From NCBI GenBank assembly GCA_963827935.1, contig CAWHCN010000025.1, forward strand, positions 219,120 to 283,119: a stretch of 64,000 nt of DNA, read 5' to 3'. Of this stretch, positions 54,571 to 63,011 are shown piece after piece. The DNA is from DATFNV01 sp963827935. GTDB lineage: Bacteria > Planctomycetota > Planctomycetia > Gemmatales > Gemmataceae. The translations under genes and the position numbers were made by a program. The stretch's first letter is position 1; every line of letters starts with the position of its first letter. Under the pieces are notes generated by a model that worked only from the letters and a program-made list of their open reading frames with translations, was not told the DNA's origin and ran no database searches.

Positions 54571-56028
54571 GTGGTGCCCGGGGAGGCGGCGCACGCCACG
54601 CCGGATGAGGATGCGCCCGCCGCGGCCAGCGAAGGGCATGAGGCGGCCGACGACAATGCTCCCGACGATGCCCTGGGCCTGTACCTTCGGCAGATGGGGG
54701 CCATCCCGCTGCTCAGCCGCGAACAGGAACTGGCCCTGGCCAAGCGGCTGGAACAGAAGCGGAACCGCTACCGCCGCGCCGCCCTGCTCAACTGGCGCAC
54801 TCTGCGCAAGGTGGTGGAAACCTTCGAGCGGATCCGGGCCGGCCAGCTGCCGATCGACCCGAACATCGACGTGGTCACCACGCTCAACCTCAGCCGCGAC
54901 AAGATCCTGCAGCGCATCCCGCACAACCTGCGCACGCTGAACGTCCTGCTCGACCGGGCCGAGGCCCGGTTCACGGACTTCCTGCGCGAACGGGCCAATG
55001 CCCGCCGGGGACGCCTCCGCCGCGAACTGTGGCTGATGCTCACCAAGGCCGTCAAGCTGGCCGAGGAGCTCTCGCCCCGCATCGAGCTGCTCGACAAGTG
55101 GACCGATGAGCTGATCTCCCTGTCCGGCGAGATGACCGCCCTGCAGGACGCCATCGACGTGGGCGACCGTTCCGCGGCCGACCGCGAACGCTCCACCCGC
55201 CTGAACAAGCAGCTCCGCGACCTGATGCTGCGGGCGCAGACCACGCCGGAAGACCTCCGGGAAATGGGGGTCGTCGTCCTTCGCCGCCGCAAGCATTATC
55301 AGCAGGCCCGCCGCGAGCTGGCCGAGGGGAACCTGCGGCTGGTGGTGTCGATTGCCAAGCGCTACCGCGGCCGCGGCCTCCCGTTCTCGGACCTGATCCA
55401 GGAAGGCAACCGCGGCCTGATGCGGGCGGTGGACAAGTACGAACACCGTCTCGGCTTCAAGTTCGGCACCTATGCCACCTGGTGGATTCGCCAGGGGATC
55501 ACCCGGGCCTTGGCCGACCACGCCCGCACCGTGCGCGTGCCGTGCCACCAGGTCGGTACGCTGGCGGCCATCGAACGGATTCGCGGCGAATTGGCGGTGG
55601 CCAATGGACGCGAGCCGAGCGTGGAAGAGATTGCGGCCGCGCTCGGCGTTTCCACGGAAGAGACGCAGTCGCTGCGCGTGGTGTCGCGCCACCCGATCAG
55701 TCTGCACGAGCCGCTCGGCGGCGACGGCGAACGGGCCCTCGAGGACTTCCTCGACGACCCGGACGCCACCAACCCCGGCATTGCGGTCGATCAGCATCTG
55801 CTGCGCGAACGGATTGGCGAGGTGCTGCGATCGTTGACCCCGCGCGAGCGGGAGGTGATCGAGCTGCGCTTCGGTCTGCGCGACGGCCACCCGCGCACCC
55901 TCGAAGAGGTGGCACGGGCCTACGGCATCACCCGCGAGCGAATCCGGCAGATCGAGGCCCGCGGCCTGCTCAAGCTGCGCCAGCCCGTCCGCCGCGAACG
56001 CCTGGCCGATTTCGCCGAGGTGGAGTAA
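54571..56028 (+). CDS. Primary-type (RpoD/SigA-like) sigma-70 factor
   Basis: Region 1.2 DDALGLYLRQMGAIPLLSRE, region 2 NLRLVVSIAKRYRGRGLPFS, DLIQEGNRGLMRAVDKYEHR, GFKFGTYATWWIRQGITRAL, region 3 and region 4 LTPREREVIELRFGLRDGHP, TLEEVARAYGITRERIRQIE are all present. A spacer of about 150 residues lies between 1.2 and 2. The frame opens at GTG 54571, but an N-terminal stretch starting at ATG 54438 in another frame (MRRTSNKGTGKEPRSNAV) probably belongs to it through an indel near 54530. The last residues FAEVE are followed directly by a palindrome. It may be a housekeeping or group 2 sigma factor. Confidence 0.9.
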   Translation: MVPGEAAHATPDEDAPAAASEGHEAADDNAPDDALGLYLRQMGAIPLLSREQELALAKRLEQKRNRYRRAALLNWRTLRKVVETFERIRAGQLPIDPNIDVVTTLNLSRDKILQRIPHNLRTLNVLLDRAEARFTDFLRERANARRGRLRRELWLMLTKAVKLAEELSPRIELLDKWTDELISLSGEMTALQDAIDVGDRSAADRERSTRLNKQLRDLMLRAQTTPEDLREMGVVVLRRRKHYQQARRELAEGNLRLVVSIAKRYRGRGLPFSDLIQEGNRGLMRAVDKYEHRLGFKFGTYATWWIRQGITRALADHARTVRVPCHQVGTLAAIERIRGELAVANGREPSVEEIAAALGVSTEETQSLRVVSRHPISLHEPLGGDGERALEDFLDDPDATNPGIAVDQHLLRERIGEVLRSLTPREREVIELRFGLRDGHPRTLEEVARAYGITRERIRQIEARGLLKLRQPVRRERLADFAEVE

Positions 56029-56031
56029 GCG

Positions 56032-56089
56032 GTTTAGCCGCGAGCTTGTGCGAGCGCTGGAGAGCGCTCGCACAAGCTCGCGGCTAAAC
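56032..56089. repeat. GTTTAGCCGC-family palindrome, perfect 27-bp arms
   Basis: Arms 56032-56058 and 56063-56089 are perfect around a 4-nt loop, three bases after the sigma-factor stop and ten bases before the convergent lipoprotein stop. It shares the GTTTAGCCGC end with copies at 19247, 36255 and 46836, while the interior differs. Confidence 0.93.
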
Positions 56090-56098
56090 GCCGTCGCA

Positions 56099-56365
56099 TC
56101 AGTTCTTGGGCGCCGGCAGGGCGTCTTCCACGGCAGGCGGCGGCGCCTCGTTGTCGCTGTTCAATTCCTCTTCCAGTGCTTGGGCCTTTTCCGCCGCATT
56201 CTCCGGAGCCACCTGGTCCGGCCGGACCGGCGGCACGTGCTTCCGCACGACCGGCGCGGGTTGTACCGCCGGCGCGGGAGGATCATCCGGCAACGTGAAC
56301 GTCTTCGGAACGCAACCGGGGGTCAGCAGGGCCGTCAGCAGTAGGCCGTAACACGCAGTCCTCAT
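56099..56365 (-). CDS. Small Pro-rich lipoprotein
   Basis: An 88-residue protein with signal peptide and lipobox LLTPGC at its N-terminus (MRTACYGLLLTALLTPGCVP). The mature part is Pro/Glu-rich without domain features. Its ATG overlaps the stop of the upstream gene (ATGA, 56362-56365). Function unknown. Confidence 0.7.
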   Translation of the reverse strand: MRTACYGLLLTALLTPGCVPKTFTLPDDPPAPAVQPAPVVRKHVPPVRPDQVAPENAAEKAQALEEELNSDNEAPPPAVEDALPAPKN

Positions 56366-56947
56366 GGCTTCACCTCCCGGACGCTGGCAGGCGTGTCCGA
56401 ATCCAGGTCGAGGACCTGGCCGCCGGTCGGCCGCGCCGTCGCTGAGGGGCGGGCATCGGCCCGCTCGCTCTCGGCCGGGACCTGCGGCAGGCCGGCCACG
56501 CGCTTCAGGTAAACCTCCCAGGCCAGCTGGTCCAGGGCCAGAGCCTTGCCTTCCAGGTCGGCATTATTGGTTTCGCGGGCGATCTCGCGCAGGCGCAGGC
56601 AGACATCCTGGCGGCGATGCAGCTTGACCTCTTCAAGCTTGCGGAGCGCGGCGGCCGCCTCGATCTGGGCCGACAGCCGCGGCGCTGGGGCGTCGGCCTT
56701 CTTGTCCGCGTCCTTGTCCTTGGGCTTATCGGTCTTGGCCGCCGGCTTCTTGGTATCCTGCCCGAGGAGACGGCTAATGACCGGGTTCCAGCCGTCGCGC
56801 GGCCGGGCCGCCGGATCGGGCCCGACCACCTTCGTCGGGGTATCATCGTCATCATCGTCCGCGGGCGGGGGGGCCGCCCTCGCGACGGTCAACCCCAACG
56901 CCAGCACCAGCAGCGCACCACTCCCCCAGAAGCCTCAGTTTGCGCAT
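56362..56947 (-). CDS. Secreted acidic/basic low-complexity protein, frameshifted near 56930
   Basis: ATG 56947 follows GGAGGGGAGCC. MRKLRLLG is followed, after an extra G in a GGGGG run, by SGALLVLALGLTVARAAPPP (signal peptide). The mature part has a run of five Asp, GWNPVISRLLGQDTKKPAAK, a Lys/Asp-rich stretch and a helix pair (AAAALRKLEEVKLHRRQDVC). It forms an operon with the lipoprotein downstream. Function unknown. Confidence 0.7.
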
Positions 56948-57132
56948 GGCTCCCCTCCGCTATGCCTTGGGCCGGCAGCCCATCCCCCGACAGGCTGCGC
57001 AGACGGTCGTCCGATGGATGCGAGAGGGCGGGCCTATGCCAGAAAGGGACCCACGTGTCCAGACGACTTTGTGCGAAGTCGCCAATTCCATGCGAGCGAT
57101 CTTTGCTGCGATGGCAAAACGGGGCGGCCGTC

Positions 57133-58179
57133 TCACTTCCCTTTATCCTTCTTCTGCTGTTTCTCGAAAAACTCGAAGATCTGCGGCATCCCCTTCGAGA
57201 CAACGTCCCCGTGCCCAGCGCCGGCGATTTCCAGGTATTCGTGGGTGATGTTCAGTTCCTTCATCTTCTCGACCCACCGCCGCGTTCCCTCCGGCCTGAC
57301 CAGCGTATCCTTATCGCCCTGCACGACGATCACGGGGATGTTCTTGAGCTTGTCGAGGCCCGTCGGCTGGCCGAATGCGGCCGGCGCGATGGGGGCCAGG
57401 CCAGCCCAGAGGTCCGGGTACTTCGTCCCGAGATGCCAGGTGCCGCCGCCGCCCATCGAGTGGCCGATCAGGTAGATGCGCTTGTCGTCGATGGTGAACT
57501 CCTTGCGGACCAGTGCCAGCACATTCATCACGTCCTTTTCGCTCAGCTCGCCGAGGTTCCTCGGCGCGTCCTGGCCCCCGCCCAAGCCGCGACCGGTATT
57601 ATCCTTGAGGGTTTTCAACTGCTTGTTCTGCTCATCGGTCAGCAGCTTCTGGATTCGTGCATCGGTTTCCCTCTGTACCGCCGCGACCTTCTTCTTCTGT
57701 TCGTCGGTCAGCTTGAGGTTCTCCTGCGTGCGCGGCGACAGGACCGTGCCCGGGGGGGTGCCGAAGCCGCCGCCGGGGCCGCGGCCGGCTCCCCCGAAGC
57801 CAGCGCCCGGCCCCATGGCGCCGTACCAGCCGCTGCTGTTGTACCCCATCGGGGCCACCACGATGTACCCGTATTTCTCGGCCTGCTGGGTCAGGCCGCG
57901 GGAACGGATCATCTGCTGCGGATTGCCGCCCAGGCCGTGCAGGGCCACGATCAGCGGCGTCTTCTTCGCCTTGTCGTAGCTGGACGGGACGAACAGGGCG
58001 TACTCCATCTCCTTGCCGGCTTCCTTGAACTCGTAGGTCCGCTTCTCGATTCCGCTGGACGGTTTCTTTGCTGTGTCCCTTGGCTGCGTCTGCTGGGCGC
58101 CGGCCAAGGATGTCAGGCCGCACAGCAGCAGGCACGCGGCGAGGCGGCTAAGGCGGACGGTGCAGGTGCGGAAGGACAT
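57133..58179 (-). CDS. Secreted alpha/beta hydrolase with LTxxQ-like insertion
   Basis: ATG 58179 (MSFRTCTVRLSRLAACLLLC) follows AGGAG. The hydrolase core has LFVPSSYDKAKKTPLIVALH, GLGGNPQQMIRSRGL, the nucleophile elbow IGHSMGGGGTWHLG, Asp in VVQGDKDTLVRPEG and His in AGAGHGDVV, as in esterase D/PHB depolymerase-like enzymes. Between strands, about residues 150-210, sits a segment ENLKLTDEQKKKVAAVQRET, IQKLLTDEQNKQLKTLKDN that resembles the LTxxQ helices of Spy-like proteins. A Gly-rich loop precedes the insertion. Probably a periplasmic esterase. Confidence 0.85.
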   Translation of the reverse strand: MSFRTCTVRLSRLAACLLLCGLTSLAGAQQTQPRDTAKKPSSGIEKRTYEFKEAGKEMEYALFVPSSYDKAKKTPLIVALHGLGGNPQQMIRSRGLTQQAEKYGYIVVAPMGYNSSGWYGAMGPGAGFGGAGRGPGGGFGTPPGTVLSPRTQENLKLTDEQKKKVAAVQRETDARIQKLLTDEQNKQLKTLKDNTGRGLGGGQDAPRNLGELSEKDVMNVLALVRKEFTIDDKRIYLIGHSMGGGGTWHLGTKYPDLWAGLAPIAPAAFGQPTGLDKLKNIPVIVVQGDKDTLVRPEGTRRWVEKMKELNITHEYLEIAGAGHGDVVSKGMPQIFEFFEKQQKKDKGK

Positions 58180-58809
58180 GGACGTTGCTCCTGGGTGAAA
58201 GACGAAATGCCGGCAGGCCGCACGGAGCCTGATTCGGCACGGCGGCGAGTCCACGAAGACTCCGTCTCCGTATCAGGTTGCAACACCGGGACCGCGAGTG
58301 GGTAACGCCGGGGAGCGGGATTCTGCCAGCGGGCGAGAGAAGCTGTCAGGCCCCTCTGTCACCTTCTCTCTCCTGACACCTTTTCTCTTCCTGGAAGCGG
58401 TCGGTGGCCGTGTCGGTGCTCGTGTTAAGCCAGTATTGATCGATGACCCGGCCAAAGCGGTCCAGGCCAGACGGGAGAATGGGCGGCGGATCAGAGAAAT
58501 AAAGGTGTAAGATCATGCTCAGACAATAGTTGCGTGGAGTGTCCCCAGTATCCTTTTTGGAGGTTTTTCGCGCGGATCGGTGTTCGTGGTTTGGCTGCCA
58601 TCGGCCGCCTCCGTGGCCCAGCTGCCAAAGTGGCAGGAATTCGGGCTCACGTGAGGTAATACAGCTGATAGCGTGCCAAACCGCAGCCAAAGTGGAACTT
58701 CAAGGCCGAACTCGCGGCACAGCATGAAGTGTGCCGGACAGTATTGACGCTCTCCCCTTTTCTCACTTCCCCTTTTCTCACTTCTACGATGGCTCTTTTC
58801 CAGCCAGGG
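58180..58809. other. Intergenic region without recognised gene
   Basis: About 630 bases with only short, unsupported frames. It contains a two-copy direct repeat of CCCCTTTTCTCACTT (58753-58782). I see no gene or RNA feature. Confidence 0.5.
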
Positions 58810-59637
58810 TCATTTCTTCCGCCGCGGTTTGCGCCCTGCAGCGGGGCGCTCAGGGGACAACCGAGCAAGATACTGCTGAATCTGTTCCGGCGGCAGGCCC
58901 GCCAGGCGTTCCTCTGGCGGTAGCGCCTTTAGCACTTCCTCTCGCTCCTCCGGCGTGAGCCGCGCGAAGTGCTCCTTGATGTACTGGCGGTTGAAATCCT
59001 CCATCGTGAACGACATGACAAAATCCTCTCCTTGAAGCCTCTCGAATAACTGCTCGAGCAGCCGGCTCGTCTGCTCCGAGCGACGCTGGTAGGTGCCGCC
59101 GCCGAACTCAACCAGGTTCGGCGCGGCGCTGAACAGGTGCAAGGGCGCGTTGTGCGTCTCGCGCGGCAGTTCCCTCGCCACGACGACACGCACCGTGTCC
59201 GTGCCCCACCGGCAATCATACACGCCCGCCTGAACCCGCTGCCAGGGTACCTGTCCGGACAGGTTGTGCGGGAAGCGGGCGCACACGGCGTACAGGCCGA
59301 ACTGGTCCTCGGGCAGCAGTTCCGACGGCGAGCGGCTGACGAGCTTGCGGTAGGCGACGCCCGCGCCGACCAGTTCCTTCATGGCCCAGCCGTCCAGCGC
59401 CTCATGGTGCGACTTGAAGGTCATCAGGTTGTGAAGCCGCAGCCCTTCAAGGCCATCGGGCAGGCGGCCAGCGAACCGCCCCCGCCCCCGGCGGACGATC
59501 ACCACGTCGAGCAGCTGCTGCTGCGCGGACAGGTCGCGCTCGACCTCGACGGTGAACGGCGAGCCGGTGAAGAAGTCGGTCAGCAGCAGGCCGAACAGCC
59601 GGTGCCAGTCGCGCAGCGCCTCTCGCTCGACGGCCAC
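58810..59637 (-). CDS. Conserved hypothetical protein, possible PD-(D/E)XK-like fold
   Basis: A 275-residue protein. The N-terminal part has LLLTDFFTGSPFTVEVERDL, LLDVVIVRRGRG, GLRLHNLMTFKSHHEALDGW and AYRKLV. The E...DVVIV...TFKS spacing is like E-xn-D-xn-(E/Q)xK nuclease cores of the Rpn/DUF4351 type, but the final catalytic K context is not certain. The C-terminal tail EEREEVLKALPPEERLAGLP, PEQIQQYLARLS and PRRKK resembles the helical tail found in that family. I recall many close copies in Gemmata-like genomes. Function unproven. Confidence 0.65.
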   Translation of the reverse strand: MAVEREALRDWHRLFGLLLTDFFTGSPFTVEVERDLSAQQQLLDVVIVRRGRGRFAGRLPDGLEGLRLHNLMTFKSHHEALDGWAMKELVGAGVAYRKLVSRSPSELLPEDQFGLYAVCARFPHNLSGQVPWQRVQAGVYDCRWGTDTVRVVVARELPRETHNAPLHLFSAAPNLVEFGGGTYQRRSEQTSRLLEQLFERLQGEDFVMSFTMEDFNRQYIKEHFARLTPEEREEVLKALPPEERLAGLPPEQIQQYLARLSPERPAAGRKPRRKK

Positions 59638-59699
59638 GCAGAGCCCTCCGTGGATCGCGCCCGATTGTACCCAGCGGCCTGCAATGGTGGAAGGTCGCC

Positions 59700-59952
59700 G
59701 AAGCGTGAGGAGCCGCCCGTGGCCTTGCCGGCCGGCACCAGCCCCTGGCCTGCCAGAAAAACCTCACGACGTCCCCTTTCCGCGTCCTGAAAGGACCAAT
59801 TGCGAAACACAAAGTTCATGATCCCCGCGGCGGGTATCCCACCAATCGTGCGTGATTTACTGATGCCCCGCGACGATCAGGTCACGGCTGGGGCGGGCAG
59901 TCCAATAGCTGACGAAGCTCGTTTCGATGGTAACGCGGTCGATCATGGCCCA
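59700..59952 (-). pseudogene. PIN-domain toxin remnant with nonsense codon
   Basis: ATG 59952 reads MIDRVTIETSFVSYWTARPS then RDLIVAGHQ, a TAA stop, then in frame ITHDWWDTRRGDHELCVSQL. Intact members of this PIN toxin group have Q-I-T-x-x-W-W at this point, so a CAA to TAA change is likely. The remaining C-terminal region is not recognisable. Its antitoxin is not visible. Confidence 0.55.
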
Positions 59953-59995
59953 GCTCGCTCGAGGAGTAATTCAGGCTGTCCCCTTGCGCCCCCCT

Positions 59996-60094
59996 TGGCC
60001 AACCACAAGTCGCGCGGGATGTTCGGTCAATAGTCTAGTGGACAAGTCTCTGACGGCCCCCAGCCGCTGGCCAACCACAAGTCGCGCGGGATGT
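59996..60094. repeat. 27-bp direct repeat at the end of the DUF1559 gene
   Basis: TGGCCAACCACAAGTCGCGC followed by GGGATGT occurs at 59996-60022 and 60068-60094, 72 bases apart. The second copy encodes the last conserved residues of the gene (DIPRDLWLA), the first lies beyond its stop. Confidence 0.85.
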
Positions 60095-61778
60095 CGGCCC
60101 TGGCTTCCGGGTAGCCGGACAGGGCCGTTCCGGACCCGGTGAACATCTGGTCGCGCTCCGTGAAGAAGATGGTGTTCGAGGTGCCGTCGGCCATTGCAAC
60201 CGTGTACTTGGACCGGCCATTCAGCGAATTGTTCCTTCCGTCGCCGAATACCTGCAAGTTAGCAGCGTAGCAGGTCGCCAGCCAGCTTTCGTTGACCTGG
60301 TCCATGCCGCCGCCGGGATCCGACGGGGAGACATACCCCTTGAACATCGTGGCCCGGACGCTGGCATTGTCCCAGCGGTACATCGACGGATCGCCGGCAA
60401 GCGCGCTTTTATAGAGGTTGTCCTGCTCGAGGTAAGGGAGGATAAAGAAGAACGCCGTGCCGTAGTGGTTGTTGGCGGCGTCCGCGCGATCGACCGGGTT
60501 GAAGCCGGCGAACGGCGGCAGACGCCCGTTGTTCGAGTCGGCGTAATTCACGGTGGCCAGGCCGATCTGCTTGAGATTGTTGCTACAAGGGGGTAAGCCC
60601 GGCACGATGACGTAGCGTAACCCCTCCCTCGTCGTCGACACCTGCCTCTGCATCTGAGCTGCCAGCGGCTCCCCGCCGATCAACCCTCCCAACCCCAGGG
60701 TCAGGAGCGCCATGACCCGGTCCCGGCCCGACCCGCAGGCGACCAGATACCGCAGCAGCAACAGCAGGAGCAGAATGCAGTAGGCCATTGCGGCACAGTA
60801 GAGCAGGCCGGCAACGAGCAATGAGTTCGGTGCCTGACGCTCCAGCCAGATGAGCAAGGCCGCAACCAACGTGCCTAGCAAGGTAGCGAGCAGGAATTCC
60901 AGCCACCAACCCCTCTTCCAGCCCCGCCGGCCCTCGTCCACGCCTTCTGTCTGCGTGAGGGGGAACGCGGACGGGTTGACGCCGGGCGCCTTCTCCGGCA
61001 GCGACCTTGCAAACGCCTTCACCGCCTCGGCAAACGCTCGGCGGCCGGATGGCGTGTCGTCCCAAATGGCCACCTGCACGCGCTCGGCAGGGACCTCCGG
61101 CGATCCCAGGACCGACAGGACGTACGCCTGGCATTCGGCCACGCTCCGCGAAGTGTCCCCCACGAACAGCAAGCGATGCAGCCCGAGGCAACGAGAGACC
61201 AGTTCGATCTCTTCGCAGACGAACGGCGTCAGGTCGGTCAGGTCGATAAGGGCGCAGCGGGCGGCCCCGAACGACCGCCACAGCCTCGCCTTCCAGTCGG
61301 CCCCGGCTTCCAGGTTCATGTAGCGCGGCAGCGAGTAGCGGAGTAGAAACAAGATGTCAAGCACCTGGCGCACCACCCAGAGCCCGCGGCGGCGGGGATC
61401 GCGGATACCGGACAGCCGGAACTTCCGGCCGAGGGCCGCCTGGGCCGCTGTCCGGATCGGCCAGCTAGTCGGGTCGTTGCGGAAGGAGCGCAGGTAAAAG
61501 GCGTTGGTCACCCGCCACGGCAGGATGCCTAATGTGCAGAACACCTGTGCATACCCGAGCGCGAACAGGGCGTTCCCGACCGTTTCCAACCAGACCGGCG
61601 GGTAGATTACCATCCAGGGACCGCCGGCGGCCATGCGGACCTTTTCCACGTTTGGCAGGAGCAGGCCAATGATGATGCTCGGAAGGACCAGGAAGAGCAT
61701 CACCTTGCCATAGAAGCGCAGCGGGTCGCTCAGGGGCGCGGGGAGGGGCTTCGGGAGGGGTGCTTCGGCCTCGCTCAT
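60027..61778 (-). CDS. DUF1559 pseudopilin-like protein with a ~370-residue internal domain
   Basis: Start at 61778 (MSEAEAPLPKPLPAPLSDPL); a longer frame upstream is not credible. The first helix IIIGLLLPNVEKVRMAAGG closely resembles the DUF1559 prepilin helix end (LLLPAVQKVREAA). The expected next motif CSNNLKQIGLATVNYADSNN appears only about 370 residues later, followed by FFFILPYLEQDNLY and ADGTSNTIFFTERDQ. The insert has two more membrane helices plus a soluble part (FYLRSFRNDPTSWPIRTAAQ, ARLWRSFGAARCALIDLTDL, GLHRLLFVGDTSRSV). The final DUF1559 H-x9-DG part is missing and the end lies within a direct repeat, so the gene may be truncated. Confidence 0.75.
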   Translation of the reverse strand: MSEAEAPLPKPLPAPLSDPLRFYGKVMLFLVLPSIIIGLLLPNVEKVRMAAGGPWMVIYPPVWLETVGNALFALGYAQVFCTLGILPWRVTNAFYLRSFRNDPTSWPIRTAAQAALGRKFRLSGIRDPRRRGLWVVRQVLDILFLLRYSLPRYMNLEAGADWKARLWRSFGAARCALIDLTDLTPFVCEEIELVSRCLGLHRLLFVGDTSRSVAECQAYVLSVLGSPEVPAERVQVAIWDDTPSGRRAFAEAVKAFARSLPEKAPGVNPSAFPLTQTEGVDEGRRGWKRGWWLEFLLATLLGTLVAALLIWLERQAPNSLLVAGLLYCAAMAYCILLLLLLLRYLVACGSGRDRVMALLTLGLGGLIGGEPLAAQMQRQVSTTREGLRYVIVPGLPPCSNNLKQIGLATVNYADSNNGRLPPFAGFNPVDRADAANNHYGTAFFFILPYLEQDNLYKSALAGDPSMYRWDNASVRATMFKGYVSPSDPGGGMDQVNESWLATCYAANLQVFGDGRNNSLNGRSKYTVAMADGTSNTIFFTERDQMFTGSGTALSGYPEARADIPRDLWLASGWGPSETCPLDY

Positions 61779-61980
61779 GGTGCCTGGTCTCCAGTCGAGA
61801 AGTGACCGGCGCTTATTATGACCGTTGGGCCGGATGATGCAAGCGCCGGCCGGAATGAAACCGGAAAGGAAGAGAGGACGCGGCGGACGCGGCTCTTTTC
61901 TCTGACCCGGCGCGTCACGGCCAGCCGACCTGGCGTTCCGCCCAGCGCACCGCCGCGGGGCGAAGAAGGGCGCAGCTCGT

Positions 61981-62671
61981 TCAGGCAGTTCTCTGCCGCC
62001 GCGCCGGTTCTTGCTCGTAGGGAGTGACTCGCTGCTGGATCTGCTCCAGCCGGCGCCGGGCGCTGTCGAGGTCGGTTTCCTTGAACGGACTCCCCTCGGC
62101 GGCACGAGCCGATGGCACGGCCTCCAGTTGGCGGACAGCCAGCGCGGCCGCCGCGAGATCGGCCTGTCCCTGCATGACCAACCAGTGCAGGTCTTCGGTC
62201 GTGGGCCAGCCGGTGTCATCGAAACCCAGGCTCTGCGAAGGCGCCGAAGAGCCGCAGGTGCAAGTCACGGGCGAAGTCCGGATGGAGGGTGGCAACCCGG
62301 TGCGCGGCCAGGAATTGCGCCCGCCGCCCCGCATCGTCCGGGACCTCGACGGTGTGCAGGGAATCGAGCCGGGCGCAGAAGCGGCCGCCCGTCCCCGGCA
62401 ATTGCCCCAGGTAAAAGACGTCGGGAGAGGCGGCGCCGTCCCGGGCCCCGGTGAGAAAGTCGAGGACCTTGTCGAAGCTGTCGAGGCCTTTCGGGACGGC
62501 ATCCGGGTACTTCGCCACGCCGGCCACGACGCCATGCTTCTTGTGCGCGGCGGCACAGGGCCGCGACAGAACGAGGCACGAGTCGAAGCGGGTCAAGGCC
62601 GCCTGGCCGCCCTTGTTCCCCTCCCCGCCAGCCTTCGTCGCGAAGAGGGACAAAGGTGACACGTTGCACAT
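61981..62671 (-). CDS. Hypothetical protein, frameshifted near 62236
   Basis: From 62671 (MCNVSPLSLFATKAGGEGNK; GTG 62662 is an alternative with better spacing to AAGGGG) the frame reads LTRFDSCLVLSRPCAAAHKK, FDKVLDFLTGARDG, VFYLGQLPGTGGRFCARLDS and DFARDLHLRLFGAFAE. Near 62236 one extra base shifts it to LGFDDTGWPTTEDLHWLVMQ and a helical C-terminus to 61981. About 229 residues, cytoplasmic, no recognised domain. Confidence 0.65.
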
Positions 62672-62894
62672 CCCCTTTGTCACACTAATCTTACGACAAA
62701 ATACCTCACTCGCCCCCTCAAATACGCCTTGCCGGCCCTTCCAGCGATGCATCGCGCGCGTATTCACCATTCTGGTTCGCCGGCCAAATGACGACACCCC
62801 TGTGTTCCTGGGTTCTTGAGGATCTCGCAGTAGCCCTGTCCGGCCTTGACCGCCGTCCGCCCCCCTGTCCCAGGTTGGCGGCGGTTGGCACAGG

Positions 62895-63011
62895 GGGGTG
62901 GGCTCCGTGAGCCGTGACATGAAATTCCATTGAAGTATCTATGATCCGTGGTACCAAGGAGTTATGGTGCGTCGTTTCCTGTCACGGGGGGTTGACAGGA
63001 AACGCACAGTC
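62895..63011. repeat. About 115-bp repeat, copy 2
   Basis: Second copy of the repeat at 53926-54041. The terminal hairpin here is perfect: GTTTCCTGTCA (62974-62984) pairs with TGACAGGAAAC (62993-63003) around a CGGGGGG-rich loop. Non-coding. Confidence 0.8.
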
